64,000 nucleotides of DNA from Ziziphus jujuba. Lineage: Eukaryota; Streptophyta; Magnoliopsida; Rosales; Rhamnaceae. A model generated the notes under the pieces. The model did no database searches and was not told the origin of the DNA. It was given only the letters and a program-made list of their open reading frames with translations. The DNA lies in assembly GCF_031755915.1 (NCBI RefSeq), contig NC_083386.1, positions 15,274,501-15,338,500 of the forward strand. The letters run 5' to 3'. Position 1 is the first letter of the stretch, and every line of letters begins with the position of its first letter. The position numbers and the translations under genes are program-made. Of the stretch, positions 12,540 to 24,836 are shown piece by piece.

Positions 12540-12860
12540 TGTGTATATATATATATATACACAAGTATATATGTTTACTCCTTTGGCATGTGTGTAAATA
12601 TACATATATATATATATATATATTTGTGTGCTTGGTAGAAGAATTGTATATATTTGAATATGCTTGTGTGTGTGAACATATGTGAAAATATATATATATG
12701 TGTGCATATGAATATATAAATAAATAAATATATATATATATATATACACAAGAATACATATTTGTTATGTATACAGACGAATATATATATATATGTATGT
12801 ATATATATATATATATTTGTGTACATAAAGATGTACATACATATATATATATATATATTG
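12540..12860. repeat. TA/TG-rich low-complexity array in R3
   Basis: Several TA runs are separated by short conserved spacers such as ACACAAGTATAT. Frames here give only tyrosine/isoleucine-rich peptides and are not genes. Confidence 0.85.
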
Positions 12861-13072
12861 TTTTATTTAAAATTTCAAAAAATATTATGTAGTTTTAAAA
12901 TTTAAGAAAATAATTATTTGATTTTATTGTGCTATTTTATATGATTTAAATATAGTTGTTATATAAAATTTTATGTGAAATTAAGTTATATATAAATTTT
13001 ATGTGATTTAATATAATTTTTACAACAATAAATTTTAAGGATTTAAGAAAGATAATAATTTCAAGTGTATAA

Positions 13073-13093
<21 letters not shown>

Positions 13094-13140
<47 letters not shown>
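13094..13140. repeat. (TG)n microsatellite in R3
   Basis: About 23 TG units directly follow a TA run at 13075-13093. Confidence 0.95.
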
Positions 13141-13142
<2 letters not shown>

Positions 13143-13380
13143 TTGAATAATTGTGAAATTGAAATTATTATAGAAGTAATTAATTTTATAAAATTGTTGG
13201 ATTTATGGAGCTGTTTAAAAGGAAATATGGAATTTTATAAATTTATTAAAAGTGTGTAAACCTAGTTGTATTTTTTCAAATTTCGACATTTATAATATTG
13301 TAAATTTTTATAGTTTTTACATGCACCATACAGTACGGGTGTTTTGTACTATATTGTTGATTAGAGCGCAAGTATGAAAG

Positions 13381-13740
13381 GTCATCCTGTGGGAACCATG
13401 GACCTGAGGATAGACAATTATTATGCAGAGTGTGCATCAGCCGCTCCCTACTCGGTCGCAAAATGGTTGGTTATTATATTATTGTCATCTTGTGGGAGCC
13501 ATGCACCTGCAGGTTGGCAAGTATATTTTCACAGTAAGCATCATCCACTCATTTCCTTGATGGCAGGATGATTGGTTATTATGGTCATCCCCCCTTTGGC
13601 TGCAAGATGATTGGTTATTATGGATTAGCGCATGCATATGTACTACCATCCTATGGGAGCTATGGGCTTGAGGATTGGAAAATATAGTGCATAGAGAGCA
13701 TCAACCACCTTCCCCTCGGTTGAAAGACCATTGTTTTAGC
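13381..13740. repeat. Tandem subrepeats in R3, about 3 units
   Basis: Three diverged units share 'atcctgtgggaaccatgg'-like starts, then a GCATCA(G/T)CC(A/G)CT-type core, and in two cases 'atg(g/a)ttggttattat'. They begin near 13381, 13487 and 13651. R2 (near 9.53-9.67 kb) and R1 (near 3.43-3.62 kb) have one or two related units. Confidence 0.7.
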
Positions 13741-14255
13741 CATGACAAGTTATTAGCAATCGGCATCGCGAGATTCGAAGGTGATCGATTGCAGATTTTT
13801 CTCTTTGACCTCACTGTCAGGTAGTGCTTGGGACGTCAAGTACTATTTGACACCACTAGCATATCATATGGTGTATCAAGTATTTTTTTCATATATACTT
13901 ATATATATATATATATATACACTATGTTATGCCTGTATGTATCACACCGTATGGGGCAACGACTCAATTCAGATTATTTATAGCTTCGTCTCGTGACTCT
14001 ATTACCTACAAGACTAGTGGGTTTGATTGTCATTATAGGCAACCACCCCGAACCGTATTGGTAGCAGTATACTTGCAACAACTAATATTATAGGACCGTG
14101 CATTAGCATGTTATATGATATACTAGGTATACCTTCGCTGCAAGTATGTGAATCACATAAAATATTTATAAATTTTAAATTTTTATTTTATTATAACTTA
14201 TTTTATTTTAGCTGTTTATGATTATGATTCTCTATTAATATCATTTTTTGTTGTT

Positions 14256-14544
14256 AAAATTATTATTATTATTATTATTATTGTTATTATTATTGTTGTT
14301 GTTATTGGTGTTATTATTATTATTTTTATTATTATTATAACTGCCATTATTTTTATTATTATCATTATTATTATTATTGTTATTATTATTAGTATTATTA
14401 CTTGTTATCATTATTATTATTATTATTATCATTTGTTATTATCTTTATTATTATTATTATTATTATTATTAATATTTATCGTTGTTGCCATTGTTAAACA
14501 TTACTGTAGTAGTAGTTGTTATTATTATTATTATTACTACTATC

Positions 14545-14595
<51 letters not shown>
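14256..14595. repeat. ATT trinucleotide microsatellite in R3
   Basis: A long impure ATT array with GTT and ATC triplets. The frames on both strands (poly-N, poly-Y, poly-L) are low-complexity artefacts. Confidence 0.92.
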
Positions 14596-14624
14596 TATTA
14601 CTTATAAATTTGCTAATGTTATTA

Positions 14625-14710
14625 TCATCATCGTAGCCTTTAGGCAAATATAATAGCCATTGGCCAAGTGTAGTAGCCTTCAAGAAAATATGGTAGTCCT
14701 CGGGCAAATT
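14625..14710. repeat. 20-bp tandem repeat, about 4 units, inside R3
   Basis: Four units resemble 'GTGTAGTAGCCTTCAAGAAA' with near-20-bp spacing. They are the same family as the units in R1 and R2 but more diverged. Confidence 0.75.
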
Positions 14711-15133
14711 GTACTAATACTGTTATCATCCCCATTATTGTTATTATTGTTGTTGTTGTTGTCTTATTACCTTTCTATCTATATTTATGCACTTGGTGTG
14801 TTCATAAAGTGGAATAGAAATATAAGACTGTGATAAGTGGGTAGCGTGAACAGACATGAGTCCTAAAAGTATTTGTTTTCACTAATTTATTTTCAATACT
14901 TATATTCTTATGCTTTATTACTGAAGTGATGCACTTTGTGGAAAACCTTGTAGTAAGGTGGGAGGAATAAGATGGTATGATAGTGGAGTGTTTTCTATGC
15001 AAAAAATTGTTTGGCCATGCTCAATCCTTAGGAGAGATGATGCCGGATTTTTCGTAGGACAATTCGGTAGGATTTCCCCTAGGATCAGGGCTTAGCTAAA
15101 GTTTCGGTAAGGAGTCCTAGATAGGTCCTGATA

Positions 15134-18100
15134 TATTTTTATCCAAAACTAATTTTAATTTAGATGACATAATTTCAAAAGCAGCTAAATGGAGTATAGT
15201 AGTAGATATAGAATGTATGTTTACAAGAGAATATTACTAGTGTATAGCAATATAACTATAGCTAATATTATTATTGGATATGAAGGTGCAAACTCTAATA
15301 TCATAATTGGGTAATTATAGTATCTTGCTATGGCCTTTAATATATGTCTTTTTAAAGTTCAAATTGTTAGAGTACATTGCAAATCATATGAGCACATACG
15401 TAATGATATATGAAAATTTTTAATGCATAGAAATTGTAAAGAGAAACAATTATGAAGGTAAGAAATGATGCATAATTCATATAATTCAAATATATTTGCT
15501 TTTCTTACTAATTCAAAAATGTAAATCAATCATTAATATAATGTGTTCTAGACAGTTTATGATGTAGGACAATGCAAATGTTTTTCCAAAAAAGTTGTAA
15601 CTATTGGGAAATGTGCAATAATTCCAATTAACTACTCAGATTTAGGCCCCAGGATGAACTCTTCAAGCTCTATCCATAACACAGTTGGAATCTTAATGTG
15701 TAAAACATACTTTCAAAGCCAATAGTCAAGCATCTAGCTTTACTTTTTTTCCAATGTATTCTTTGTATCATTCACTATTTAAAATATAAATCAATACTAT
15801 TAAAAGCATAAATGTCTTAAAAATAATGTAATTGGCTACATTTGATGAATTAACAAAGCATGCTAGCAAAACAAGGGTAAAAACAAAAAATAAAAATGTG
15901 CATTGGAAGTACGGATAGTAATTACCTTTAATTCTATTTTTTTAATAATTTCTATAGTTATTCTCTAAAATAAAATCATAATACTTCTCAACCAAACATG
16001 TTTGCTAGATGAAAAATATTATAAAACTAAAACAAACACTTCTAAGATTTAATAATCTTTCATTATAAATGAAAATAAAAAAATAAAATAAAATAAAATA
16101 ACGCATTTAATCACTATAGAAAGAGGCTAACCTTGTGCAAGTATGTTTAATAAATATTTTACCAGATGGAGTTATAAAAAATGCCTTTGTAAAGAGTTTA
16201 AGTTGGAGAAGATCTAAAAGTTTCACCATAAAAAATGGACCAATGAATAAGACATTTTTTGTCAAAATCTACTTCAAGTTAAATTATATAAATCCAAAAT
16301 CTATTAAATATTATTAGTATACAATAACTTAGATTATATGCCAACAATGTTCAAGGACATAGAAATGAAAACTATAACACTACATCTAGGTAATCATAAT
16401 ATAATCATAATATCCTGTTATGGCTTTCAAAACTTGCATCTTTTAACATTCAAATTATTATAATATATTGAAAATTGTATGAACGAATATACAGTATACA
16501 TGAATAAATCGAATACATGGAAGTTGTTAAGAGAAATAGTTTATCAATGCAAGGAATGAAGCATAGCTTGTTTCTTGTATGATGTTTGTACTAAATCATC
16601 AACATAATGTGTGCTTAAAAATTTATGATGTAGCACAACGAAACTATTTCTTCCAAAAGTTGCCACTATTAGAAAAAGCACAACCATTTTCTATTAGTTA
16701 TATAGCATTAGGCCTAAAAATGAACTTTCAAGCTCTACTTGTAGCATTTTCAAAACTCTTAAATGTAAATCATACTTTCAAGGTTACCAGTATCATTTAG
16801 CAGTACTATTTCCAATGTATCTTTTGCATCCATTAACATTAAAAATATAAGTCATTAGTATAGAAATAAAAAAATGTCCTAAGAATAACATAATTAGTTA
16901 CAATTGGTAAATTAACAAAGCATGTTGGCAAAATAAGGATCGAAACATAAATACAAAAATGTGCATTGGAAGTATAAAACAGTAGTTACCTTCAATTTTT
17001 CTTTTGCTTTATCACAAGCAACTAAAAGTTATTCAATAATTTCAGGAAGTATTCCATAAAATAGAACCATAATATTTCCTAACCAAATGAATTTTAGAGA
17101 GAAAATATATCATAAAACAAAAACAAAAACTTTCAAAATTTAGTAATCTTAAAAATAAAAAAGGGAAAAAAGGATGCATGAACTCATTATGGAGAGGAGC
17201 TAATCTTTTGCAAAATAGATCAAACAAAACTTTTCCTAGATGGACTTATGTTAAGTGCTTCTGTAGGGAATCCAAGTTTAAAAAGATTTATAGGTTTCAC
17301 TTTCAAACATAAACCAAAGAAAAAGGTATTTTGCGCAAAACTTACTTTAGATTAAATGACATTGGTCCAAATCAAGTAAATGGTTTAAAAATAGATATAA
17401 AATATATGCTTAGATGAATATAACCAGTATGCAATAACATAGATTATATGCCAAAATTGGTCATGGATACAAAGATGCAAATTTTGATACTGCAGCTGGG
17501 TAATCATAATATCTTGTTATGTACATAATAATACATGAAAAAATTCAATGCATGGAGATTCTAAAGAGAAAGGCAGGGATGATACATTATTGTATAGTTT
17601 TAACATATATGTTCTTGTTACTAAGTCAAAAATATCAATCAATCGTCAACATATTGTGAACTTGAAAATTTATAATGTAGTACGATGAAATGCAAGTATT
17701 AAGAGGGCCATAATCGATTCCCATCAACCATCCAAAATTAAACCTAGAAGAAGCATATGCTTTAGGCTTATAGTATAGTTGAAACCTTAAAGTGTAAAAA
17801 ATATTTTAAACCAACAGTTGACTCATAGCATACTTTCAGCACACCCAAACCGTTTCTACCAAAAGTTGCAAATATTGCGTGGGACACATCCAATTCCAAT
17901 CAACTAATCAAAATTAAGATGAGGAATGCACTCTTCAGGCTCTGCTTATAGCATAGTCAAAACGTATAAAATGTATAGTATACTTTAAGTAAAAATAGTC
18001 TGTCATCGACCGCTATTGTGTCTAGTGTATCCATTGCATTCTTCAATATTAATAATATCAATCAAAATATTAAAATGAGAAATGTCACAGAAATAACATA

Positions 18101-18920
18101 ATTAGATAGAGTTGGTGAATCAACAAATCATGTCTACAAAACAAAGATTGAAATAGAAACATAAAAATGTGCAATAAAAGTACAGAATAGTATTTATCTT
18201 CAATTCGGCTTATACTCCATCATAAGCAACTAAAACCTATCCATCAATTTTAGGATGTATTCTCTAAAAGATAATTATAATACTTCCTGACCAATCAAAT
18301 TTTAAAGATGCAAAATACTATAAAATTAAAACAAACTCATCCACAATTTAGTAATATTTTATTCCAAACAAAAAAAGAGGAAACAAAAAGTCACATTTAA
18401 TTATTATGGGAGAGGTTGACCTTTTGCAATGTAGGTTTAACGAAAGTTTTTCCAAACGGAGTTATGTTAAGTGCTTCCATAGGGATTCTGAGTTCAAGAA
18501 AGATCTATTGGTTTCACCATCCAATATAGAACAAAAAATGTATTATCTTTGGTCAACACATACTTCAAGTTTGATGACATAGTTTCAAAAGCAAGTAAAT
18601 AGCATATAGCTGTAGATATGAACTATACGCTTAGAAAAGCATAACTCATGTTCAACAACATAGATTATATGGTAGAATTATTCATGGATACAAAGATACA
18701 AAATCTAAAATTACAACTACCTAATCATAATATCTCATTATAGCTTTTAAAACTAGCATCCTTGAACATTCAAATTCTTAAAGTACATTAAAACTGAATA
18801 AACACATACATATGATTGAAAAATAAAATGCATGGAAATATATAAAGAGAAACAATTTATATAGGAATAGGGACAGAACCACATTGTGGCCTTAGGGGAG
18901 GCATAGCACCTTGCCCCTCG

Positions 18921-18963
<43 letters not shown>

Positions 18964-19153
18964 ATGAGTGTGAGTATGTGTGTGTAATTAAATATTTTCT
19001 TTATTAATCTAAATTATATGGATCCACCAAAATAAAATTGAATTCTATATTTTATCTTGTTAGCAAGATTTTATTCCATTTAAATTGTTAATTAAAATAT
19101 AGTGTTTTCCAACTTTATAACCTAAACATACTATATTTATCCCATTCTAATAT
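15134..19153. repeat. Substrate repeat, copies U2 (end) to U6 (start)
   Basis: Successive diverged copies with the same internal order. The 'gtgcattggaagta' anchor recurs at 15898, 16961 and 18169. Between anchors come 'accttcaatt', the 'tagatggagttatg' motif, 'ataggtttcac', 'aatcataatatc' and 'catggaaatt' in the same order. Copies differ by small indels, and the dispersed open frames (61-73 residues) are not shared between copies. A TA/TG microsatellite lies at 18926-18990. No gene is seen. Confidence 0.7.
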
Positions 19154-19154
19154 T

Positions 19155-20262
19155 TGATGAGAATCCGTCCGTACTCCTACAACCGACTATCTACTGGGGG
19201 TGCTGATCCTTTACAAATGAAGACCAGACAAATCACTAGGGTACAAGCTAGGAGATTCAAAGTCAATCTGGTTAGCTTCATCCAATGAGTGATTCAATCT
19301 CAAGGGGGCATGACATTATTCGAAGATGCAAAGCCCGTCTTGTGTATCCAAGTTACGAGGACAGAAATGGACCCGGCAAGCTATTTTGGTACATTTTTGG
19401 ACCCTGGACAACAAGGAATGAATTCAACTCTTTATGAACTCAATTGATGCCATCAAGAGGCCATGAAATTATTTCAAGGCAGAAGGAAAAGCAATCAAAG
19501 ACCACATTTGCGCATAGACTTCTTTTTGGCTGAAATTGCTTACTTTAGGTGCTGACTTTAACTTGTTTTGTTGTTCAAGCAAGTTTGACTTATTCCAATC
19601 AAACAAAAATGTATGGGAATCATTATTAATCCTATTTGGCATCCTACATGGCATATAGGAGCTGATTTGGAGCCTAAACTAGTTGGTGATTGGATAAAGA
19701 CAGCTTAGTTGTCAACTAGTCAACTAGTTTCCTAATTTGAGTTTGACTTTTAGTTTTAGGAAACTATATTTTATTTTGGTTTTAATTTGATTATTTTCTG
19801 AATAAATTAACTTAGGAAATTTACAATTTTATTATTTTGATTGTAAGTCAATTAATTCCTAATTCAAATTAGATTAGGAAAGGAGGTGGAATTCAACCAC
19901 ATTAAGCCACTATGGTTGTCGATTTTGACCTAATTATTTAGGATTTTATTTTGTATTTTCAAACGTATTTAAAGGCTTATTTTCTCAATAAAATTCAGTA
20001 CATTGTTCATACAGAAAAATACTTATGAGAAAGAATTATTTTTGTTCTCTTTGAACACCTAAAACATTGAATAGAAATCAAGCGTTTTAGTTTGACTTAT
20101 CAATAGGACATCCATCACTTATTGTGACATCTTAATCATATACCAAGATTTATAATCATAAGTTGATTAGGGGTTAAGGTGGCCATTAAAATCTAAACTT
20201 ACTTTTCCATCCGGGCTAATATAATATGGGGTTTAGGAACAAGTCGACCTAAGATCGTGTCA
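19155..20262 (+). mobile_element. 5' LTR of the gypsy element
   Basis: It starts TGATGAGAATCC and ends GTGTCA two bases before the primer site. It aligns along its whole length with the 3' LTR at 26076-27206, with many substitutions and indels, indicating an old insertion. The first 200 bp are a decayed copy of the integrase-tail coding region also present in the 3' LTR. Confidence 0.9.
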
Positions 20263-20264
20263 TT

Positions 20265-20276
20265 TGGTATCAAAGC
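20265..20276 (+). other. Primer-binding site (initiator tRNA-Met type)
   Basis: TGGTATCAAAGC lies two bases inside the 5' LTR end. It differs at one base from TGGTATCAGAGC, the usual plant site complementary to the 3' end of initiator tRNA-Met. Confidence 0.9.
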
Positions 20277-21379
20277 TAAATTTTGTTCAGGTTTGACCTA
20301 TCTTATTTGTTTTATATTATTTTGTGTTAATCTACAATTTTAGCATTAGGTTAAGGTTACTTCTATATTCTTCACGTTCTGCACATTAAAAAAAAATAGA
20401 TTTTTCTTTATAGCCGAATTTGTTCCTTGTTTTATCTGAATTTTTGCTTCTTAGTTTGTTGGTTGTTTTGCATATTAGTTCTTAGTAATTTGGGTTATTG
20501 TTGATTTTTCTTTGCTGTTTTAATCTTAATTATTAGCATCATATATTAAAAAGAAAAAAAAAAAGGGGAGTGTTGAAAGCATATTGCAAAAACAATCTAA
20601 AAATTGTGCAATTTATTTTTGTTGAAAGTTGGTCTCGGGTTTGGTGGAATTTTGGTGTTGGAATTGCAATGTTTGGTGTTGATTCTTGCTACTGGAGTTT
20701 ATATATATATATATATATATTATGAGTAATTAAAAAAAATAAGAACAGAAAAGCCAAATATAAAAAAAAAAAAAATTACTGCATAAAGGTTTGAATATTG
20801 TTTGCTTGAGAATTGTTGTAGTTGCTGCTATTTCATTCTATATAGCTGCTAAAGATTTGAATTTTGAGTGCTAAAATTGTCTGGATTAAAATTAGTAAAG
20901 AATTTGCAACAAAAACTTAAAATTACGAGAACTACAACCAACAACTATTCCATATTTTGTCAAAATTGTTTTTGTTAGTTGTTTGAATCTCTTTCCTAAA
21001 TTTTATCTTTGAATTCTTTTTTTGATTTCTTAATATTTGGTTTGCTCCTTATTAATTTCAAAAATTACTTGTGAATTTACCTTATTCTTGGTTAGTTAAA
21101 CCGACACTGGGTTTTGTTAATTCACTCGATATTTGTTTGTTTTAGTTTCTATTTTGTTGCTAAGTTTAATTAAGGCATAATTGTGATCTAGCTGTTGTTT
21201 TTATTGTGTTTCATTAGAACTTTAGGATAAGTCTTTGAGTGCAAAAAGGCAAGAGAGTGTGAGCTTAAAAGAGGGTTAAAAGCCAAAATTAGTGTGCAAA
21301 CACGAGTGTCGAGACCTTGTTTGAGTGAAAAATGTGAGGGAGTAATTTTGGTAAGGATTTTTGTATTATTTATACTAAC
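20277..21379 (+). other. Untranslated leader of the gypsy element
   Basis: AT-rich, non-coding DNA between primer site and gag, with a short TA array at 20700-20720. No separate gene is seen. Confidence 0.75.
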
Positions 21380-22738
21380 ATGGTAGATTCAAGGGTAAGA
21401 AGAGGAGATGACTCATTTAAAATTAATGAATAGGAATCCGTAGGGCTCAAGGGTGACTCTCGAGCAACGGGAAGTGGTGGTGAACCTACCTACATGATGG
21501 CAGTCTTGGAACAACTTCAAAGGATGAATGCTCACTTTGATCACCTAGATCAAAGGATGGAAAGGTTAGAAACATCACAAGGTGGGCCGAATCTAAGGCA
21601 AGAATTTCATGGAGGTCCAGGTCAAAGATGAGAAGGTTGTGGTCGGCCTAGGGATGAATTCGAGGGTGGTAATTTTGGAGATAATCTTGAAGAGGAATTT
21701 GATGATATTTTGCTCTCCAAGGAAGGAAAAACCGTGGGAGGTAGGTTCTAAATGAAGATGATGACCTTGGAAACATTAAAGTCAATATACCACCATTTTT
21801 GGAAAAAAGTGATTCGGAGGCATACTTAGAATGGAAGAAGCGTATGGAGATGATTTTTTATTGCCATAACTATTCTGAGGCAAAGAAGGTGAAGTTGGCC
21901 GCTTTGGAATTTGGATATTATACACTTTAATGGTGGACTAGTGAGCAAAGTACCCGAAGGAGAGTTGGTGATAAATTGATTACTACTTGGAGACAAATGA
22001 AAGGAGCCATGTAAAAGAGATTTGTGCCGACTTACTATCATAGGTTGCTGCATCAAAGACTTTAATCATTAACTCAAGGAAGTAGGACTATGGAGGACTA
22101 CTACAAAGAGATGAAGATGCTTATGATGAGATTAAACATGAATAAGGATCGAGAGGCAACTATGGCAAGGTTTTTGGGTGGTTTGAATCGTGATATAGCC
22201 AACCAAGTGGAGTTACAACAATATGTAAAATTGGAGGAGATGCTTCATGTGGCCATCAAGATTGAAAACCAATTCAAAAAGAAGGGTACAAGCTCACATT
22301 TTGGAGGTGTTTTCAATAGCGGGAGGTCTAATTCAAGTGTTTGGAGAAGTAATCCCATTTATGAAGTAAGGATAAACCAAAGCAAGGGGATGAAAGCAAT
22401 AATCGGCCAAGAAGGGAGGTTAAGGCTGAATCTGCACAAGCACCAAAGATTGAAGGTAAATATGATCCTAACCTTCTAGAACTAGAGATATTGTTTACTT
22501 TAAGTACCAGGGACGAGAACACATGCAAACCAATGTCCAAATAGAAGAATTATGGTGCTGAAAAGCAATGAGGAGTTAGAATCCAAGAGTGAAGAGAGTG
22601 AAGGAGAAGCAGAATTTAATGAGGAAGAAATTGATGTTAAAGAACATGGAGAAGCCGAGACTCTCAAAGCTTTAAAATATGAATTAAGCTTGGTAGCAAG
22701 GAGGGTTCTAACCATTTATAAAGATGAAGACCAAGTCC
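21380..22738 (+). pseudogene. gypsy gag (capsid/nucleocapsid) pseudogene
   Basis: The gag region would have formed the capsid that packages the element's RNA in the cytoplasm. The start ATG at 21380 is followed by a stop after 17 codons. Successive frames then keep gag-like motifs: the 'EAYLEWKKRMEMIFYCHNYS'-type block near 21815-21875, and 22090-22479 with 'MEDYYKEMKMLMMRLNMNKD' and 'EATMARFLGGLNRDIANQVE', both typical of plant gypsy gag. The CCHC knuckle near 22490-22540 is damaged: a tyrosine replaces one cysteine, and a frameshift interferes. An acidic linker (22552-22752) leads to protease. Several stops and frameshifts make it non-functional. Confidence 0.85.
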
Positions 22739-23580
22739 AAAGAGAGATGTGAAATTCAAGGTAAATTTTATAGTATGATAATTGATAGTTGAAGTTGTGC
22801 TAATGTAATTAGTAATGTGGGAGTTGAGAAATTAGGGTTAACAACCTTTAAACATCCCAAACCATATAGATTACAATGGCTTAATGATAATAGTGAGATG
22901 AAAGTGAATAAACAAGCTAAAGTAAAATTCAGCATTGATAAACATATGGATGTTGTTTTATATGACATTGTTCCCATGCATGCTGGCTATATTTTATTGA
23001 GTAGACCATGGAAATTTGATAAAGATACCATACATCATGGTAGAGAGAATTTCATTGTATTTAAATTTAAAGGACATAAGATTAAGCTAGAGTCATTAAC
23101 TCCAAAGTATTTAAAGGCCAAATTCAAATGCAACAAAGGAGAGAGGCTGAAAAACTTAAAGAAAGGGCTAGTGTGGCACCCATGGCTTCATCACCTATCC
23201 AAGAGGGAAAAGGCCGAACATCCACATTCAGGTAAGTCTTCTAAACTCAATGGTGGGGGAAAAAATAATGGAAAAGCCAGAAGGTGGAAGATAGAGAGAA
23301 AGCCAAAAGCATGAGAGAGAGTGAGGTGGCCATGAGTCACAAAGAAAAAAAGAAAAAAGAAAAGAAAAAGAACATTTTTTATCTTATTTTAAGTGAGGTT
23401 AAAAATGCAATTTTGAATAATAAACCACTGCTGATCATGATTTATAAAGATGTTTATCTAAATGATCAAGCTAACCTTGAAAAGCTCGAATTGCCAAGTT
23501 CTATTTCCTTTCTTTTGCAGGAATTTAATGATGTCTTTCCGGAGGAAATTCCTAATGGTTTACCACCTATTTGAGGGATT
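22739..23580 (+). pseudogene. gypsy aspartic protease pseudogene and linker
   Basis: The retropepsin-type protease would cut the polyprotein. The active-site block reads 'SMIIDS*SCANV': a TGA has replaced the glycine codon after the Asp-Ser pair. Downstream, 22817-23314 continues with 'LGLTTFKHPKPYRLQWLND' and 'VPMHAGYILLSRPWKFDKD', both standard for plant gypsy proteases. A lysine-rich linker (23160-23400) follows, then the 'EFNDVFPEEIPNGLPPI' sequence that opens the RT domain, ended by a stop at 23572-23574. Confidence 0.87.
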
Positions 23581-24836
23581 GAATATCAAATTGACTTTGT
23601 GTCGGGAGCTGTAATTCCTAATAGGCTTATATATAAAAGTAATCCTGATGACACAAAGGAGCTACAAAGGCAAGTAAGTGAGTTGCTTGACAAAGGTTAT
23701 ATTCGTGAAAGCATGAATCTATGTGCTATCTCTGTTTTATTAGTACCTAAGAAAGATGAATCATGGCATGTGCACATTGATTGTAGGGTAATTAATAGTA
23801 TAACCATTAAATATAGGCATCTAATTCCTAGGTTAGATAATATGCTTGATGAACTACATGTTGCATGCATGTTTACTAAAATTGACTTTAGGAGTGGGTA
23901 TCATCAAATTAGGATGAAAGAGAGTGATGAATGGAAAACCGCATTTAAAACTGAATATGGATTGTATAAGTGGTTAGTCATGCCTTTTGATTTAACTAAT
24001 GCACCTAGTACTTTTATGAGATTAATGAATCATGTTATGCATCCATTCATTGGAAAATTCATGGTTGTCTATTTTGATGATACTCTTGTATATAGCAAAA
24101 ATTTAGATGAGCATGTAGGATATCTTAGGTTAGTGTTAGGAGTAATTAGGAAGGAAAGATTATTTACTAACCTTAAGAAGTGTGATTTTTGCAATGATGA
24201 ACTTGTTTTTTAGGATTTGTTGTAAGTGCTGCAGGAATTAAAGTTGACCAATCCAAAGTCTAAGCAAAACCTACCTTTATTACCCAAGTAAGGAGTTTTC
24301 ATGGTTTGACTAGTTTATATTGAAGATTTGTCAAGGATTTTAGTATCATCGTAGCACCTTTTACCAAAGTTGTAAAGAAGAATGTTGGATTCCAATGGGG
24401 GGAAGCACAAGAAAAATCTTTGAATTTGTTGAAAGAAAAATTAACTAATGCTCATTTACTAGTTTTGCCTAATTTTTCTAAAACTTTTGAAATCGAATAT
24501 GATGCTTCAAGTGTAGGTATTGGAGCTGTTTTAATGCAAGAAGGAAGACCCATAGCATACTTTAGTGAGAAGTTAAATGGAGCAGTATTGAAGTACCCGA
24601 CTTATGACAAGGAGATGTATGTGTTGGTGAGGGCTTTGGAGACATGGCAACATTACTTGATGCCGAAAGAATTTGTGATTCACACGGATCATGAATCATT
24701 GAAGCACATCAAAGGCCAAGGGAAGCTTAACGGATGGCATGCTAAGTGGATTGAGTTCATTGAGACTTTTCCTTATATCATCTACTACAATAAATGTAAG
24801 GAAAATGTGGTTGTTGATGCATTATCCTGAAGGTAT
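23581..24836 (+). pseudogene. gypsy reverse transcriptase and RNase H pseudogene
   Basis: Reverse transcriptase and RNase H would copy the element RNA into DNA. The frame 23599-24213 holds nearly all RT blocks: 'ISVLLVPKKDESW', 'DFRSGYHQIRM', 'WLVMPFDLTNAPSTF', and the catalytic YFDD at 24070-24081. A stop interrupts after the 'KCDFCNDELVF' block. RNase H resumes at about 24420, with '[20 protein letters not shown]' and '[20 protein letters not shown]', and ends near 'VVVDALS', where a stop codon (24828-24830) follows. Catalytic residues are mostly kept, but the frame is broken several times. Confidence 0.92.

Larger units (their letters stand above)
11452..15133 (+). mobile_element. Giant LTR-like element R3 (about 3.7 kb)
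   Basis: It starts TGTAATACCC, shares the opening region with R2 (comparable GTTGACTT, GTCGA/ATCGA...GAGTTCATAGAC and 'ctggtgg/tagtggc' blocks), and closes with the GGATCAGGGC...CCTGATA segment equivalent to R2's end. Inside are a C-tract, TA and TG arrays, about three tandem subrepeats, an ATT microsatellite and the 20-bp repeat. Its flanks (TAGAT left, TATTT right) do not form a clear duplication, so boundaries are less certain than for R2. No conserved protein is encoded; reading frames at 11618-12421 lack any recognisable domain. Confidence 0.7.

Noticed and set aside
12438..12838. Overlapping minus-strand frames rich in Tyr and Ile
   Set aside because: They arise from TA/TG arrays in R3 and resemble no protein.
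14241..14636. Poly-Asn and poly-Tyr/Leu frames
   Set aside because: They are products of the ATT microsatellite in R3.
23284..23574. Lysine-rich frame considered as a separate gene
   Set aside because: It is the linker between protease and reverse transcriptase of the gypsy element.
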